Shown in pieces: positions 19,423 through 28,020 of a stretch of 57,538 nucleotides of DNA. A program made the translations under genes and the position numbers. The DNA comes from a bacterium TMED217 (GTDB taxonomy: Bacteria; Fidelibacterota; Marinisomatia; Marinisomatales; UBA1611), in assembly GCA_002169695.1 (NCBI GenBank), contig NHJO01000006.1:1-57538 (forward strand), read 5' to 3'. The notes under the pieces are model-generated. The model made no database searches. It saw nothing but the letters and a program-made list of their open reading frames with translations, and was not told the DNA's origin. Every line of letters starts with the position of its first letter. The first letter of the stretch is position 1.

Positions 19423-19884
19423 ATGAAAATTGATAATACTGATAAAAAAATATTAAATCTTTTACAACAAGATGGAAGAGTTTCTGCAAGCCATATTGCA
19501 ACAGAACTTGATATATCTATACCAACTGTGACCGATAGAATTAAAAAGCTTCAAGATTCTGGCATTATTAATGGTATCCATGCGGTTTTAGATCCAAAAC
19601 CATTAGGTCTAGATGTTGCTGCAATCATTACTTTGATTTCAGAATCTTCTATACATTACAAAGAGATTACAAAAGCTGCCGAAGAAGCGCCTGAGGTACT
19701 GCAATGTTTGGCTACTACTGGTAAAGGTTCGCACATGTTATTTGTTGTTACTCTCAATTCCTCTACTTTAGAAGAATTGCTTAGGAAAATTCAAAATTGG
19801 CCTGGTGTTATTAGGACTGAGACTCAAATTATTTTATCAGATTATAAAATGATTCAAAAAATTACTGATTTGACTACTATTTAA
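19423..19884 (+). CDS. Lrp/AsnC family transcriptional regulator (copy 2)
   Basis: This 153-residue paralogue of the preceding gene has an HTH at about 18-45 ('SASHIATELDISIPTVTDRI') and a RAM domain ending 'IRTETQIILSDYKM'. It shares the block LEELLRKIQxWPxVxRTETQ with copy 1, so the pair arose by tandem duplication. It lies 20 nt upstream of the glutamine synthetase start and is probably cotranscribed with it. A regulator of nitrogen or glutamine metabolism is the best guess; the effector is unknown. Confidence 0.92.
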   Translation: MKIDNTDKKILNLLQQDGRVSASHIATELDISIPTVTDRIKKLQDSGIINGIHAVLDPKPLGLDVAAIITLISESSIHYKEITKAAEEAPEVLQCLATTGKGSHMLFVVTLNSSTLEELLRKIQNWPGVIRTETQIILSDYKMIQKITDLTTI

Positions 19885-19904
19885 AATAAAAGGAGATAAT
19901 TATA

Positions 19905-20915
19905 GTGAGTAAAACTAAAGCAGAGTATATATGGATGGATGGTCATGAACCAACGCAAAAACTTCGTTCAAAAACTAAAGTAATTGATGGTAGTATAGAA
20001 GTAGTTGATGAGCTTCCTCTTTGGGGTTTTGATGGATCAAGTACTAACCAAGCAGAAGGTGGAAATAGTGATTGTATGTTAAAACCTGTTTATAAAGTTT
20101 TAGATCCAATTCGTGGAGGTAATGATATTTTAGTAATGTGTGAAGTTATGAATGCAGATGGTTCGGTACATGCATCAAATTCTCGTGCTCATTTAAGAAA
20201 GATTGCAGAAAGATTTTCTGATGAAGAGGCATGGTTTGGAATTGAACAAGAGTATACTCTTTTTGAGGGTCGCAATCCTCTAGGTTGGCCTGAAGGTGGA
20301 TATCCAGCACCTCAAGGTCCTTTTTATTGTGGTGTAGGAGCTGATGAGGTTTTTGGATGGGATATTGTTGAAGAGCATTTACAGTTTTGTATAGACGCAG
20401 GTTTAGAAATCTCAGGTATTAATGCAGAAGTTATGCCGGGACAATGGGAATATCAAATTGGCCCGCTTGGACCCTTAGATGTCGCCGATCAGATGTGGAT
20501 ATCTAGATGGCTTCTTTATAGATTGTCTGAGGAATATGGAATAAGCGCAACTTTGCATCCTAAGCCAATAAAGGGTGACTGGAATGGTGCTGGTGCTCAT
20601 ACTAATTTTAGTACTAAATCAATGCGTGAACCTGGCGGGTTAGCTGTGATTAATGCCGCGTGTGAAAAATTAAGTAAAAAACATGATGAACACATAAGTG
20701 TTTATGGTGCTCATAATGAAGAGCGACTCACTGGTTTGCATGAAACGTGTAGTATCAAAGAGTTTAGATTTGGTGTGAGTGATCGTGGTGCATCAATCAG
20801 AATACCAATGCAAACTTCTAATGATGGTTTTGGATATCTTGAAGATAGAAGGCCATCTGCTAACATGGATCCATACAAGGTTTGCGCTATTTTATTAGAA
20901 ACTACATGTATTTAA
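19905..20915 (+). CDS. glnII: Glutamine synthetase, type II (eukaryotic-type)
   Basis: Catalyses ATP-dependent amidation of glutamate to glutamine. The 336-residue length and the sequence are of the GSII class: 'LPLWGFDGSSTNQAEGGNSD' near residue 38, 'WFGIEQEYTLF' (metal-binding glutamates), 'GINAEVMPGQWEYQIGP', 'NGAGAHTNFSTKSMR' and 'DRGASIRIP'. Bacterial GSI is about 470 residues and lacks these motifs. The start is GTG at 19905, set by AGGAGA at 19891-19896. It follows two Lrp-type regulators in the same direction. There is no adenylylation-type C-terminus, so transcriptional control would be expected. Confidence 0.95.
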   Translation: MSKTKAEYIWMDGHEPTQKLRSKTKVIDGSIEVVDELPLWGFDGSSTNQAEGGNSDCMLKPVYKVLDPIRGGNDILVMCEVMNADGSVHASNSRAHLRKIAERFSDEEAWFGIEQEYTLFEGRNPLGWPEGGYPAPQGPFYCGVGADEVFGWDIVEEHLQFCIDAGLEISGINAEVMPGQWEYQIGPLGPLDVADQMWISRWLLYRLSEEYGISATLHPKPIKGDWNGAGAHTNFSTKSMREPGGLAVINAACEKLSKKHDEHISVYGAHNEERLTGLHETCSIKEFRFGVSDRGASIRIPMQTSNDGFGYLEDRRPSANMDPYKVCAILLETTCI

Positions 20916-21062
20916 TAATAACTCAGATTGTTGATTCTCTGGAGATTTTAGCACGTCTATATAAAATATTTTGATATGTATATTCTGTATTCATTTATAT
21001 TCATATTTACGTTATTAATAAAGGCTGTTGCAATAATATAGTAACCAATTAGATAGATATTA
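20916..21062. other. Convergent intergenic region, no recognisable feature
   Basis: These 147 bases separate the ends of glnII (+) and the adenosine deaminase gene (-). I searched for tRNA, a tRNA-Sec-like fold and GC-rich terminator stems and saw none. Termination of both genes here would have to rely on weak AU stems or on Rho. Confidence 0.5.
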
Positions 21063-22118
21063 TTAAGTATATGATGATGTAATTCCAAAGTCATTTTCTA
21101 GCTTATTTGATAATAGTTTAATTAATCTTTTTCTTTCTTGGTGAGCTATAAATGCACTTTTCATACTCATTATAATTATCTTTCTAATATCATTTAGGTT
21201 TAGGTTAAATAATTGACAAGCTATTAGATATTCTTTTGATAGATTAGTATTTGATATTAGTCTATTATCTGTATTAAGACAGACTCGGACTCCTTTATTA
21301 TAGTAGTATATAAAAGGATGTTCTTTGAGTGATCCTACTGCTCCAGTATGAAAGTTTGAAGTAATACAAATCTCTAAGCATATCCGATGATTATTGACAT
21401 AAGATAATAATTCTGGATCCTCTAGAAGTCTTATGCCATGACCGATCCTATTTGCACCGCAGGTGTGGATAGCTTGATGAATACTTTCTGGTCCGAATGC
21501 TTCTCCAGCGTGGATGGTTGTATTCACATTGTTATTACGAATTATGTAGAAAGCCTCTTTATGTTTTTTTGCTGGATAATTATTTTCTGCCCCAGCTAGA
21601 TCAAAACCAACAACTCCTTTGTTTTTATAAATTACTGCTAACTCTGCAAGCTCTATTGATATCATTGGGTTTATGCTTCTTATACAACATATAATTATTC
21701 CATATTTAGTACCATATGATTTTGATCCTCTTTCAAGACCTTTTTTTACGGCCTTAAGAGCTTCCTCTATAGACATTCCATTTTTTGTATGCAAAATAGG
21801 TGAAAATCTAATTTCGGCATAGTAAATATTATCATTAGCTAGATCTTCCATTAGTTCATAAGAAATACGCTCTAGAGAGGATTCATCTTGCATTACAGAG
21901 AGAGTTATATCAAAAAGAGCTATATATTCTTCTAGGGAAACCTTTTTCTTATCTAGACTAATAACTTTTGATAAAATAGTTGGTTCATATGAAGGGAGTT
22001 TTATTTTATTCTTTTTTGATATGTCTATTATTGTATTAAGACGCAAGCTACCATCAAGGTGGCAGTGAAGCTCAACTTTTGGCAATTTTTTAATTAATTC
22101 GAAAGAAATTGAATTCAT
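21063..22118 (-). CDS. add: Adenosine deaminase
   Basis: Hydrolytic deamination of adenosine to inosine in purine salvage. In this 351-residue protein the zinc ligands are in 'VELHCHLDGSL' (His18, His20), with 'TIHAGEAFG' (His and catalytic Glu), 'NRIGHGIRL' (His) and 'CLNTDNRLIS' (Asp) following. The DN in place of the DD seen in mammalian and E. coli enzymes is common in other bacterial adenosine deaminases, so it is not a defect. AMP and adenine deaminases of the same family are possible but less likely from the motifs. It is the only - strand gene in the window and is divergent from the riboswitch-controlled receptor gene. Confidence 0.9.
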   Translation of the reverse strand: MNSISFELIKKLPKVELHCHLDGSLRLNTIIDISKKNKIKLPSYEPTILSKVISLDKKKVSLEEYIALFDITLSVMQDESSLERISYELMEDLANDNIYYAEIRFSPILHTKNGMSIEEALKAVKKGLERGSKSYGTKYGIIICCIRSINPMISIELAELAVIYKNKGVVGFDLAGAENNYPAKKHKEAFYIIRNNNVNTTIHAGEAFGPESIHQAIHTCGANRIGHGIRLLEDPELLSYVNNHRICLEICITSNFHTGAVGSLKEHPFIYYYNKGVRVCLNTDNRLISNTNLSKEYLIACQLFNLNLNDIRKIIIMSMKSAFIAHQERKRLIKLLSNKLENDFGITSSYT

Positions 22119-22216
22119 AATTATTTGTAATAAATCTGAACATATTCTACAAAAAATTACAAAACTATTTAAAAATTATATTTTGATTTAATTTTAATTC
22201 ATGGTTTAAATTAAGG

Positions 22217-22300
22217 TAGCTCTAGGGGTGCTATAATAAATCTTAGCTGAGAATAAACCCTTATGACTTGATCTGGATAATACCAGCGGAAGGAAAGAGA
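22217..22300 (+). ncRNA. TPP (THI-box) riboswitch
   Basis: The element shows the THI-box signatures in order: AGGGGTGCT (22224-22232), CTGAGA (22247-22252), ACCCTT (22257-22262), GATCTGGATAATACCAGCGG (22270-22289) and AAGGAAAG. Pairings visible by eye: P1 CTCT 22220-22223 with AGAG 22296-22299; P2 GGGT 22226-22229 with ACCC 22257-22260; P3 GCTA 22230-22233 with TAGC 22244-22247; P5 CTGG 22273-22276 with CCAG 22283-22286. The 3' end contains the likely ribosome-binding site (AAGGA, 22290-22294), 8 nt before the ATG at 22303. Control should therefore be translational repression when thiamine pyrophosphate binds. Confidence 0.95.
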
Positions 22301-22302
22301 GT

Positions 22303-24612
22303 ATGTTTTTTAAATATATATTTTATACAGCCATATGCATAGTCACTTTAAATGCTACCAGAATTTCTGGAGTAGTTGTAGATAAAATTAGTAAATCTCC
22401 TGTTAGAGATGTCAATATAGTTGCTGGCGATATTGGAACAATTACAGATAATAATGGAGAATTTGAGCTTCAAACTAATTTAGAATTCATTATTATTAAT
22501 CATGTCGGATATAATGAGCAAAAAGTTTTTATCACAGAAAAATTATATATTGAACTCACTCCAACTGTAATAATAAGTGATGAGGTATTAGTTTTATCAA
22601 GTTTAGAACCAGAATTATATATTAATACAGCAGCTAGTATATCTATCTTTAAACAAAAAGATATTGAACGCTTAAATCAAATTCATTTTCAAAATTTAAT
22701 AGATTTCGTACCAAATTTAAATTGGGCTGGAGGTACTAGTAGGCCAAGATATTTTCAGATTAGGGGTATAGGTGAAAGAAGTCAGTATTTTGGAGAGGGT
22801 TCACCAAATTTTTCTGTTAATTATATTATAGACGATATAGATTTAAGTGGTATTGGTATGATTGGCGGTCTTCAGGATATTAGACAGATAGAAGTTGCAA
22901 AAGGCCCTCAGTCAACTGTATTTGGGAATAATTCTTTAGGTGGTTCAATTTCGTTACAAACAAATGAGCCAGAACATGAAACATCTTATAATCTATCTAC
23001 TAAAATAGGGTCAGATAATTTAAAAAATTATGGTTTTATAGCGAATTTTAAAATAGTGAATGGAACCTATATAAGAATAAATGCATACAATAACAGCCAA
23101 GATGGTTATAGACAAAATAAATTTTTTAATTTAAAAAATACAAATAATAAGGATGAATCTTTTTTCAAAATAAAGTTAAAATTTAAACCAAATCAAAAAC
23201 TTTCTATTTCTAATACAGCGATTTTATCAGAGATGGATAATGGATATGATTCCTGGGCTCCTGATAATAATAAAGATTATGAAACGTACACAGATCAGCC
23301 TGGTGAAGACTCTCAGAAAACAAATGCTTTCTCATCAAAGGTAGAGTATAAACAAGATAAATGGGGTTTGTTAGGAATAGTATCAGGAACATTATCAAAC
23401 CTTATTCATAGCTATGATGGTGACTGGGGTAATAATGCTTTTTGGGAAGATTCCACAACCTATGGATATGAACCATATTACGATGGATATTCATATCAAT
23501 TTTTTGATAAGACATCTCGACAGCGAAAAACTTATACTGCCGAAGGTCGCTTTGTCGCACGTAAAAATATTATTGGATTTTATATTAAAACACTTCAAGA
23601 AGAAGATGATGCAGTGGGTTGGCTATTTGGTGGTGATGCTGCACAAGCTAATAGTCGTTATAATATGAAGATTAAAGCGGTTTACGCTCAAACTGAACTT
23701 AATTTGAATGAAAAGATATCAAGTACTACAAGTATAAGATTTGAAAATAATGAGATTTTATATACTGGAAACTCATATGCCAATTATGGTGATGAGCTTC
23801 CTTTCGTCAAAACAAATAAAACTTATGGCTTATTAGGATTTAAAAGTACGTTATTATATAAAATAAATAATTTTACCCGAGCTTATTCTCACATTTCGAG
23901 GGGATACAAATCTGGCGGAGTTAATCAGCAGCCATATGTATCAGCATATAATAGACATTATAATCCCGAATATTTAAATAATTATGAGATAGGATTTAGG
24001 GCGTTAAGAGATAAGTCATTTATGAGTTTATCTTTATTTTATAGTGATAGAATAAATCAACAAATTTCAGTGTCTGCGCAGCAAGATAATAACAATCCAA
24101 ATAGTTTTTATTATTTTACGGCAAATAGTGGAAAAGGATGGATTAAAGGTGCTGAAATTGACTATAACCGTAAATTGACAAAATATGTTTCCATTACATC
24201 TAGTTTTGGCTTTTTGGACACTTGGATTGATGAATTTGCATATGAGACATCAAAGGGAGATACGATTGGCGGTAATCGTCAAGCACCAATGTCTCCAAAT
24301 TTTACGGTTTCTGTTATTTTAGCTTATCAAAATAATGGGTATTTCTTAACACTCAGTCATTCATATAAAGACGAATATTATTTTTCTGATAGTCATAATA
24401 ATAAAGCCGATGCATATTCATTAAATAATTTATCTTTGGGTAGAAACTTTAATAATATTAGTCTAAGTATTTGGGTTAACAATTTATTTGATAAAAGATT
24501 CCAGACAAGAGGTTTTTATTTTGAACTAAAACCTCCTAATTATGATAAGGAATTATTTGTTAGTTATGGTGACCCTATTCAGTTTGGTTTCGCAATAGAC
24601 TACAGTTTCTAG
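22303..24612 (+). CDS. TonB-dependent outer-membrane receptor, probable thiamine-compound importer
   Basis: In this 769-residue protein a short signal peptide is followed by a carboxypeptidase-D-regulatory-like domain ('ISGVVVDKISKSPVRDVNI', about 21-85), a TonB-box-like 'SDEVLVLSSL', a plug domain ('IDFVPNLNWAGG', 'YFQIRGIGERSQYFG', 'QIEVAKGPQSTVFGNNS') and a long beta-barrel ending in aromatic 'FAIDYSF'. The barrel would import a ligand using energy from TonB-ExbBD. The upstream TPP riboswitch points to thiamine or a precursor as cargo, and TPP-controlled receptors of this class have been predicted in Bacteroidota. No thiamine synthesis or inner-membrane transport genes are adjacent. Substrate is inferred from regulation only. 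Confidence 0.92.
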   Translation: MFFKYIFYTAICIVTLNATRISGVVVDKISKSPVRDVNIVAGDIGTITDNNGEFELQTNLEFIIINHVGYNEQKVFITEKLYIELTPTVIISDEVLVLSSLEPELYINTAASISIFKQKDIERLNQIHFQNLIDFVPNLNWAGGTSRPRYFQIRGIGERSQYFGEGSPNFSVNYIIDDIDLSGIGMIGGLQDIRQIEVAKGPQSTVFGNNSLGGSISLQTNEPEHETSYNLSTKIGSDNLKNYGFIANFKIVNGTYIRINAYNNSQDGYRQNKFFNLKNTNNKDESFFKIKLKFKPNQKLSISNTAILSEMDNGYDSWAPDNNKDYETYTDQPGEDSQKTNAFSSKVEYKQDKWGLLGIVSGTLSNLIHSYDGDWGNNAFWEDSTTYGYEPYYDGYSYQFFDKTSRQRKTYTAEGRFVARKNIIGFYIKTLQEEDDAVGWLFGGDAAQANSRYNMKIKAVYAQTELNLNEKISSTTSIRFENNEILYTGNSYANYGDELPFVKTNKTYGLLGFKSTLLYKINNFTRAYSHISRGYKSGGVNQQPYVSAYNRHYNPEYLNNYEIGFRALRDKSFMSLSLFYSDRINQQISVSAQQDNNNPNSFYYFTANSGKGWIKGAEIDYNRKLTKYVSITSSFGFLDTWIDEFAYETSKGDTIGGNRQAPMSPNFTVSVILAYQNNGYFLTLSHSYKDEYYFSDSHNNKADAYSLNNLSLGRNFNNISLSIWVNNLFDKRFQTRGFYFELKPPNYDKELFVSYGDPIQFGFAIDYSF

Positions 24613-24655
24613 TTTTAGCAATTCAAAAATTTTGTATCCTTTATAATATTACTAA

Positions 24656-24673
24656 CGTATAATCTATTATACG
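24656..24673. promoter_or_regulatory. Perfect 8-bp inverted repeat upstream of ffh
   Basis: CGTATAAT, a 2-nt CT spacer, then ATTATACG. It lies 20 nt before the ffh start and 43 nt after the receptor gene. As RNA the stem would be 7 bp with a 4-nt loop and no following U-run, so a terminator is unlikely. A dimeric-regulator site or a symmetrical pair of TATAAT-like -10 elements is possible. Confidence 0.35.
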
Positions 24674-24692
24674 CTAGAAAATAAAAAATAAT

Positions 24693-26018
24693 ATGTTCGA
24701 TAATATAACACAAAGGTTTGATTCTATTTTTCGCAATCTCAGAGGTCTAGGTAAAATAACTGATGAGAATATTGATAGCACTACTAGAGAAATAAGACGG
24801 GCACTGCTTGAGGCTGATGTCAATTTTATAGTAGCAAAAGATTTTGTAAATAGGGTGAAAAAATCTGCTCAAGGTACAAAAGTATTAAAGTCTATTAAGC
24901 CAGGGGAGCAATTTATTAGTATGATTCACAAAGAACTTATTTCTGTTCTTGGTGAGAATCAGATTGGTTTGAATTTATCTTCAGGTATTAATGTTATTTT
25001 ATTAGTTGGTTTGCAAGGTAGCGGTAAAACAACCACAGCTTCAAAATTAGCTAATAAGATAAATAGTATGGGTAAAAAAGTATCTTTAATTGCTGCTGAT
25101 ACATATCGCCCTGGAGCTGTGGATCAATTAAAACAGCTTGGAAAAAATATTGATGTTCCTGTTTTTTATGATAATTCAAATAATGCAATTAAAATTTGTA
25201 AATATGGAATAAAAGAGTCCCAAGCTCAGAATATTAATACAATAATAATTGATACAGCTGGTAGGTTGCATGTCGATGGTGAAATGATGGTAGAAATTCA
25301 AAAAATATATGATTTAATTAAGCCAAGAGAAGTTTTATTTATAGCAGATAGTATGACAGGGCAGGACATGATTTCATCAATTAAAACTTTTGATGAAGCT
25401 TTAAATTTAACAGGTGTAGTCTTAACAAAATTAGATGGTGATGCTAGAGGGGGAGCTGCCCTTTCAATAAGAGGCGTTACTGGTGTTCCAATAAAATTTA
25501 TAGGTGTTTCAGAAAAAGTTGATGGTTTAGATGATTTTAATCCTAAAAAAATTGCAGATAAAATACTCGGGTTTGGTGATATTGTATCTCTTGTTGATAA
25601 AGTTGAGAAGGTAATAAAAGAGGAAGATGTTCTTAAAATTGAACAAAAAATCGCAAATAACTCATTTGATTTTAACGATTTTAGAGATCAATTATATCAA
25701 ATTCGCAAAATGGGATCAATGACTGATTTAATTAGTATGATTCCAGGAATTAGTCGTAAAATAAAAGGCTTAAAATTTGATGAAAATCAACTTGTTTGGA
25801 ATGAGGCAATAATTAATTCGATGACGCCAAATGAGAGGGTTAAGCCGGATATTATAAATAGTAGTAGGAAAAAGCGAATTGCTTTGGGAAGTGGAAGAAC
25901 TGTTTATGAAATCAATACTTTAATAAAAAAGTTTTCAGAAATGAAAAAAATGATGAAAAAAATGAACAATAAACAATCTAAGTTCTCAGGAAAAAGATTA
26001 TTGAGAAAGTTTAGCTAA
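24693..26018 (+). CDS. ffh: Signal recognition particle GTPase Ffh (SRP54)
   Basis: Targets nascent inner-membrane proteins to the FtsY receptor together with 4.5S RNA. In this 441-residue protein the N-domain is about 1-95. The G-domain has G1 'GLQGSGKTT' at 106-114, 'DTYRPGAVDQL', 'DTAGRLHVD' and 'TKLDGDARGG'. The methionine-rich M-domain follows ('RKMGSMTDLISMIPG', then a basic Met/Lys-rich tail). Heads the ffh-rpsP-khpA-rimM-trmD-rplS cluster, a conserved bacterial arrangement. No clear Shine-Dalgarno. The 4.5S RNA gene was not seen in the window. Confidence 0.97.
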   Translation: MFDNITQRFDSIFRNLRGLGKITDENIDSTTREIRRALLEADVNFIVAKDFVNRVKKSAQGTKVLKSIKPGEQFISMIHKELISVLGENQIGLNLSSGINVILLVGLQGSGKTTTASKLANKINSMGKKVSLIAADTYRPGAVDQLKQLGKNIDVPVFYDNSNNAIKICKYGIKESQAQNINTIIIDTAGRLHVDGEMMVEIQKIYDLIKPREVLFIADSMTGQDMISSIKTFDEALNLTGVVLTKLDGDARGGAALSIRGVTGVPIKFIGVSEKVDGLDDFNPKKIADKILGFGDIVSLVDKVEKVIKEEDVLKIEQKIANNSFDFNDFRDQLYQIRKMGSMTDLISMIPGISRKIKGLKFDENQLVWNEAIINSMTPNERVKPDIINSSRKKRIALGSGRTVYEINTLIKKFSEMKKMMKKMNNKQSKFSGKRLLRKFS

Positions 26019-26029
26019 AGGAGTAAAAA

Positions 26030-26533
26030 TTGGCGACGAAAATAAGACTAAAACGAATTGGACGGCGTAATAGGCCATTTTATCGGTTAATTGTAATCGA
26101 TTCAAGAAAAAGGCGTGATGGAGCTGCAATTGAGCAAGTTGGTTGGTATAATCCAATTGATTCTAATAATTCATATGAAATTAACAATGAAAGAATTTTG
26201 CATTGGCTAGGAGAGGGAGCTATTCCTTCAAATGCTGTAAAAAAAATAATGAAGACCGAAGGATTGGCTTTGCGATGGCATTTAATGCAACAAGGTGTAG
26301 ATGAGAAAGAAATTGATAAGGAAATTAAAAAATGGGAACTAAATCGTGAAAATGTTCTAGCGTCTAGAGAAGCTAAACGGGCTGAGAAAAAAGCATCTGA
26401 GACTGTACCAGATACAGAAGCGGATAAACCAGCTGAAGATGCTGTTTCTACGGAAGAAGAGGCTGCATCAGACGCAGAAACTGAAGAATCAATTGAAGAA
26501 GCATCCAGTGATAATACTGGAGAAGAAGAGTAA
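26030..26533 (+). CDS. rpsP: 30S ribosomal protein S16 with acidic C-terminal extension
   Basis: Residues 1-85 are typical S16 ('IRLKRIGRRNRPFYRLIV', 'DGAAIEQVGWYNP'). The start is TTG at 26030, fixed by AAAGGAG at 26017-26023. The protein is 167 residues, about twice the usual 80-90. The extra C-terminal part is a Lys/Arg-Glu helix followed by an almost neutral-to-acidic Glu/Ala/Ser/Asp tail from about residue 120, probably disordered. Long S16 forms are known in Bacteroidota. The tail's function is unknown. Lies 11 nt after ffh. Confidence 0.96.
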   Translation: MATKIRLKRIGRRNRPFYRLIVIDSRKRRDGAAIEQVGWYNPIDSNNSYEINNERILHWLGEGAIPSNAVKKIMKTEGLALRWHLMQQGVDEKEIDKEIKKWELNRENVLASREAKRAEKKASETVPDTEADKPAEDAVSTEEEAASDAETEESIEEASSDNTGEEE

Positions 26534-26548
26534 AAAAAGGAGTATGTT

Positions 26549-26782
26549 ATGTTAGAGTTTATAGAAATAGCTGTAAAACTACTTGTTGATAAGCCAGATG
26601 AGGTAAAAGTTAATATTGTTGAAACAGAACAGCGTCTTATATATGAATTAACCGTTGGTGAAGGTGACTATGGTAAAGTGATTGGTAAGCATGGTCGCAA
26701 CATCTCAGCTCTACGTACAATTGTATTTGCTGTTAATGCTAAGCAAGGTGGTAAAAGAGCGCGATTAGATGTTATTGATTAA
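26549..26782 (+). CDS. khpA: KH-domain RNA-binding protein KhpA
   Basis: A single KH domain of 77 residues with the GxxG loop GKHG at 46-49, preceded by 'GDYGKVI' and followed by 'NISALRTIV'. KhpA (YlqC) binds RNA, often as a KhpA-KhpB pair, and is encoded between rpsP and rimM in many bacteria, as here. Shine-Dalgarno AAGGAG lies at 26537-26542. Functional detail in this phylum is not established. Confidence 0.93.
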   Translation: MLEFIEIAVKLLVDKPDEVKVNIVETEQRLIYELTVGEGDYGKVIGKHGRNISALRTIVFAVNAKQGGKRARLDVID

Positions 26783-26788
26783 AGTTTA

Positions 26789-27292
26789 ATGTCAAATCAA
26801 TTCCACCCTATAGCGGAGATAACTACTACGTCTGGTTTCAGTGGTGAGGTTAGGCTTAAACCATTTTCTAGATACAGTATTGATTATATTATGAAAAAAT
26901 CATTACAAATAGGAACATCATATGATAATATGAATAATCTTAAATTAGAAAAGACTGTTGGTAATGGGAAAAAAATGAGATTTAAGTTTGAAGGTATTGA
27001 TTCGCATATCAAAGCAAAAGATATGGTAGGTAAAACTATTTATGCGTCTGCAAATAAAGATGATAAAATCAATCTTATTGCTAGTGCCTTAATCGGTTTT
27101 AGAGTAGTTACTGATACTGGAATTAATGTAGGTGTTTTGAAAGATGTAATGTGGTTGCCAGCGAATGATGTTTATGTTGTTTTTAATGGAAAGAAAGAAT
27201 TGTTAATTCCGATTATTCCAGAAATTATTCTTTCTTTAGATTACAAAAATAAAAAAATCCTAATTGCTACTGTAGATGGATTAATTGACTAA
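26789..27292 (+). CDS. rimM: Ribosome maturation factor RimM
   Basis: This 167-residue 16S rRNA-processing factor acts with S19 in 30S head assembly. The N-terminal RimM barrel ('IAEITTTSGFSGEVRLKPFS') and C-terminal PRC-barrel ('WLPANDVYVVFNGKKELLIP', 'IPEIILSLD') are both present. Conservation is modest and the assignment is strengthened by its place between khpA and trmD. The stop codon overlaps the trmD start by one base. Confidence 0.93.
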   Translation: MSNQFHPIAEITTTSGFSGEVRLKPFSRYSIDYIMKKSLQIGTSYDNMNNLKLEKTVGNGKKMRFKFEGIDSHIKAKDMVGKTIYASANKDDKINLIASALIGFRVVTDTGINVGVLKDVMWLPANDVYVVFNGKKELLIPIIPEIILSLDYKNKKILIATVDGLID

Positions 27293-28020
27293 TGAAAATC
27301 GCTGTTATCACATCTGCTCCAGAATTTATTCAGTCTTATTTAGATAATACTATCTTAAGGCAAGCTATTAATAATAATTCTGTTTTATTTCATGTTATTG
27401 ATATTAGAGATTTTGCTAAAGGTGATTATCGTCAAATTGATGATACCCCTTTTGGTGGAGGTGCAGGGATGGTTTTGATGGCTGAACCTTTAATTAAGGC
27501 TATTGATAGTGCTTTTATTAAGTTAGATACTAGTATTGATAATGTAAAAGTTATCTATCCGACCCCGCAAGGCAATACTTGGAGTCATGACCTTGTGATA
27601 GAAAATACTGTAAATGAAAATTTGATTTTTATTTGTGGTAGATATAAAGGTATAGATCAAAGAGTGATTGATAAATATGTAACCCATGAATATTCATTAG
27701 GTGATTTTGTTATATCCAATGGAGAGTTAGGAGCAATGGTCATGATTGATAGTGTGCTTCGTTTTCATCCAGGTACAATGAATAATATTGATTCGGCATT
27801 AAGTGATTCATTCTCTACAAACTTATTAGATCACCCTCATTATACAAAACCTAGAGTTGTAAATGGGGTATCAGTACCTAAGGTTCTTATTGGCGGTCAT
27901 CATGAAAAAATTAGTTCGTGGAGGAAAATCAAATCAGAGGACATTACTAAAAAGAAGCGTCCTGATTTGTGGGAAAAATACAATAAATCAATTAAAAAGT
28001 TGGAGACAAGTCATGAATAA
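27292..28020 (+). CDS. trmD: tRNA (guanine37-N1)-methyltransferase
   Basis: Uses S-adenosylmethionine to methylate G37 next to the anticodon, preventing +1 frameshifting. The 242 residues have the SPOUT-knot signatures '[17 protein letters not shown]', 'PTPQGNTW', '[13 protein letters not shown]', '[19 protein letters not shown]' and '[13 protein letters not shown]'. The C-terminal helical domain contains 'RPDLWEKY'. Starts inside the rimM stop (TAATG) and overlaps rplS by 8 nt, so this is a translationally coupled operon. Confidence 0.97.
   Translation: MKIAVITSAPEFIQSYLDNTILRQAINNNSVLFHVIDIRDFAKGDYRQIDDTPFGGGAGMVLMAEPLIKAIDSAFIKLDTSIDNVKVIYPTPQGNTWSHDLVIENTVNENLIFICGRYKGIDQRVIDKYVTHEYSLGDFVISNGELGAMVMIDSVLRFHPGTMNNIDSALSDSFSTNLLDHPHYTKPRVVNGVSVPKVLIGGHHEKISSWRKIKSEDITKKKRPDLWEKYNKSIKKLETSHE

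Noticed and set aside
20916-21062. Possible small RNA or tRNA gene in the convergent gap
   Set aside because: No cloverleaf, conserved TTCGA loop or stable GC stem could be found; sequence is low-complexity AT.
21063-22118. Inactive adenosine deaminase because of NTDN in place of NTDD
   Set aside because: The DN form is common in bacterial adenosine deaminases; all other zinc and catalytic residues are present.
27863-28012. Longer L19 with 50 extra N-terminal residues
   Set aside because: The extension is encoded inside trmD in another frame, and L19 proteins begin at the MNKIHE position.
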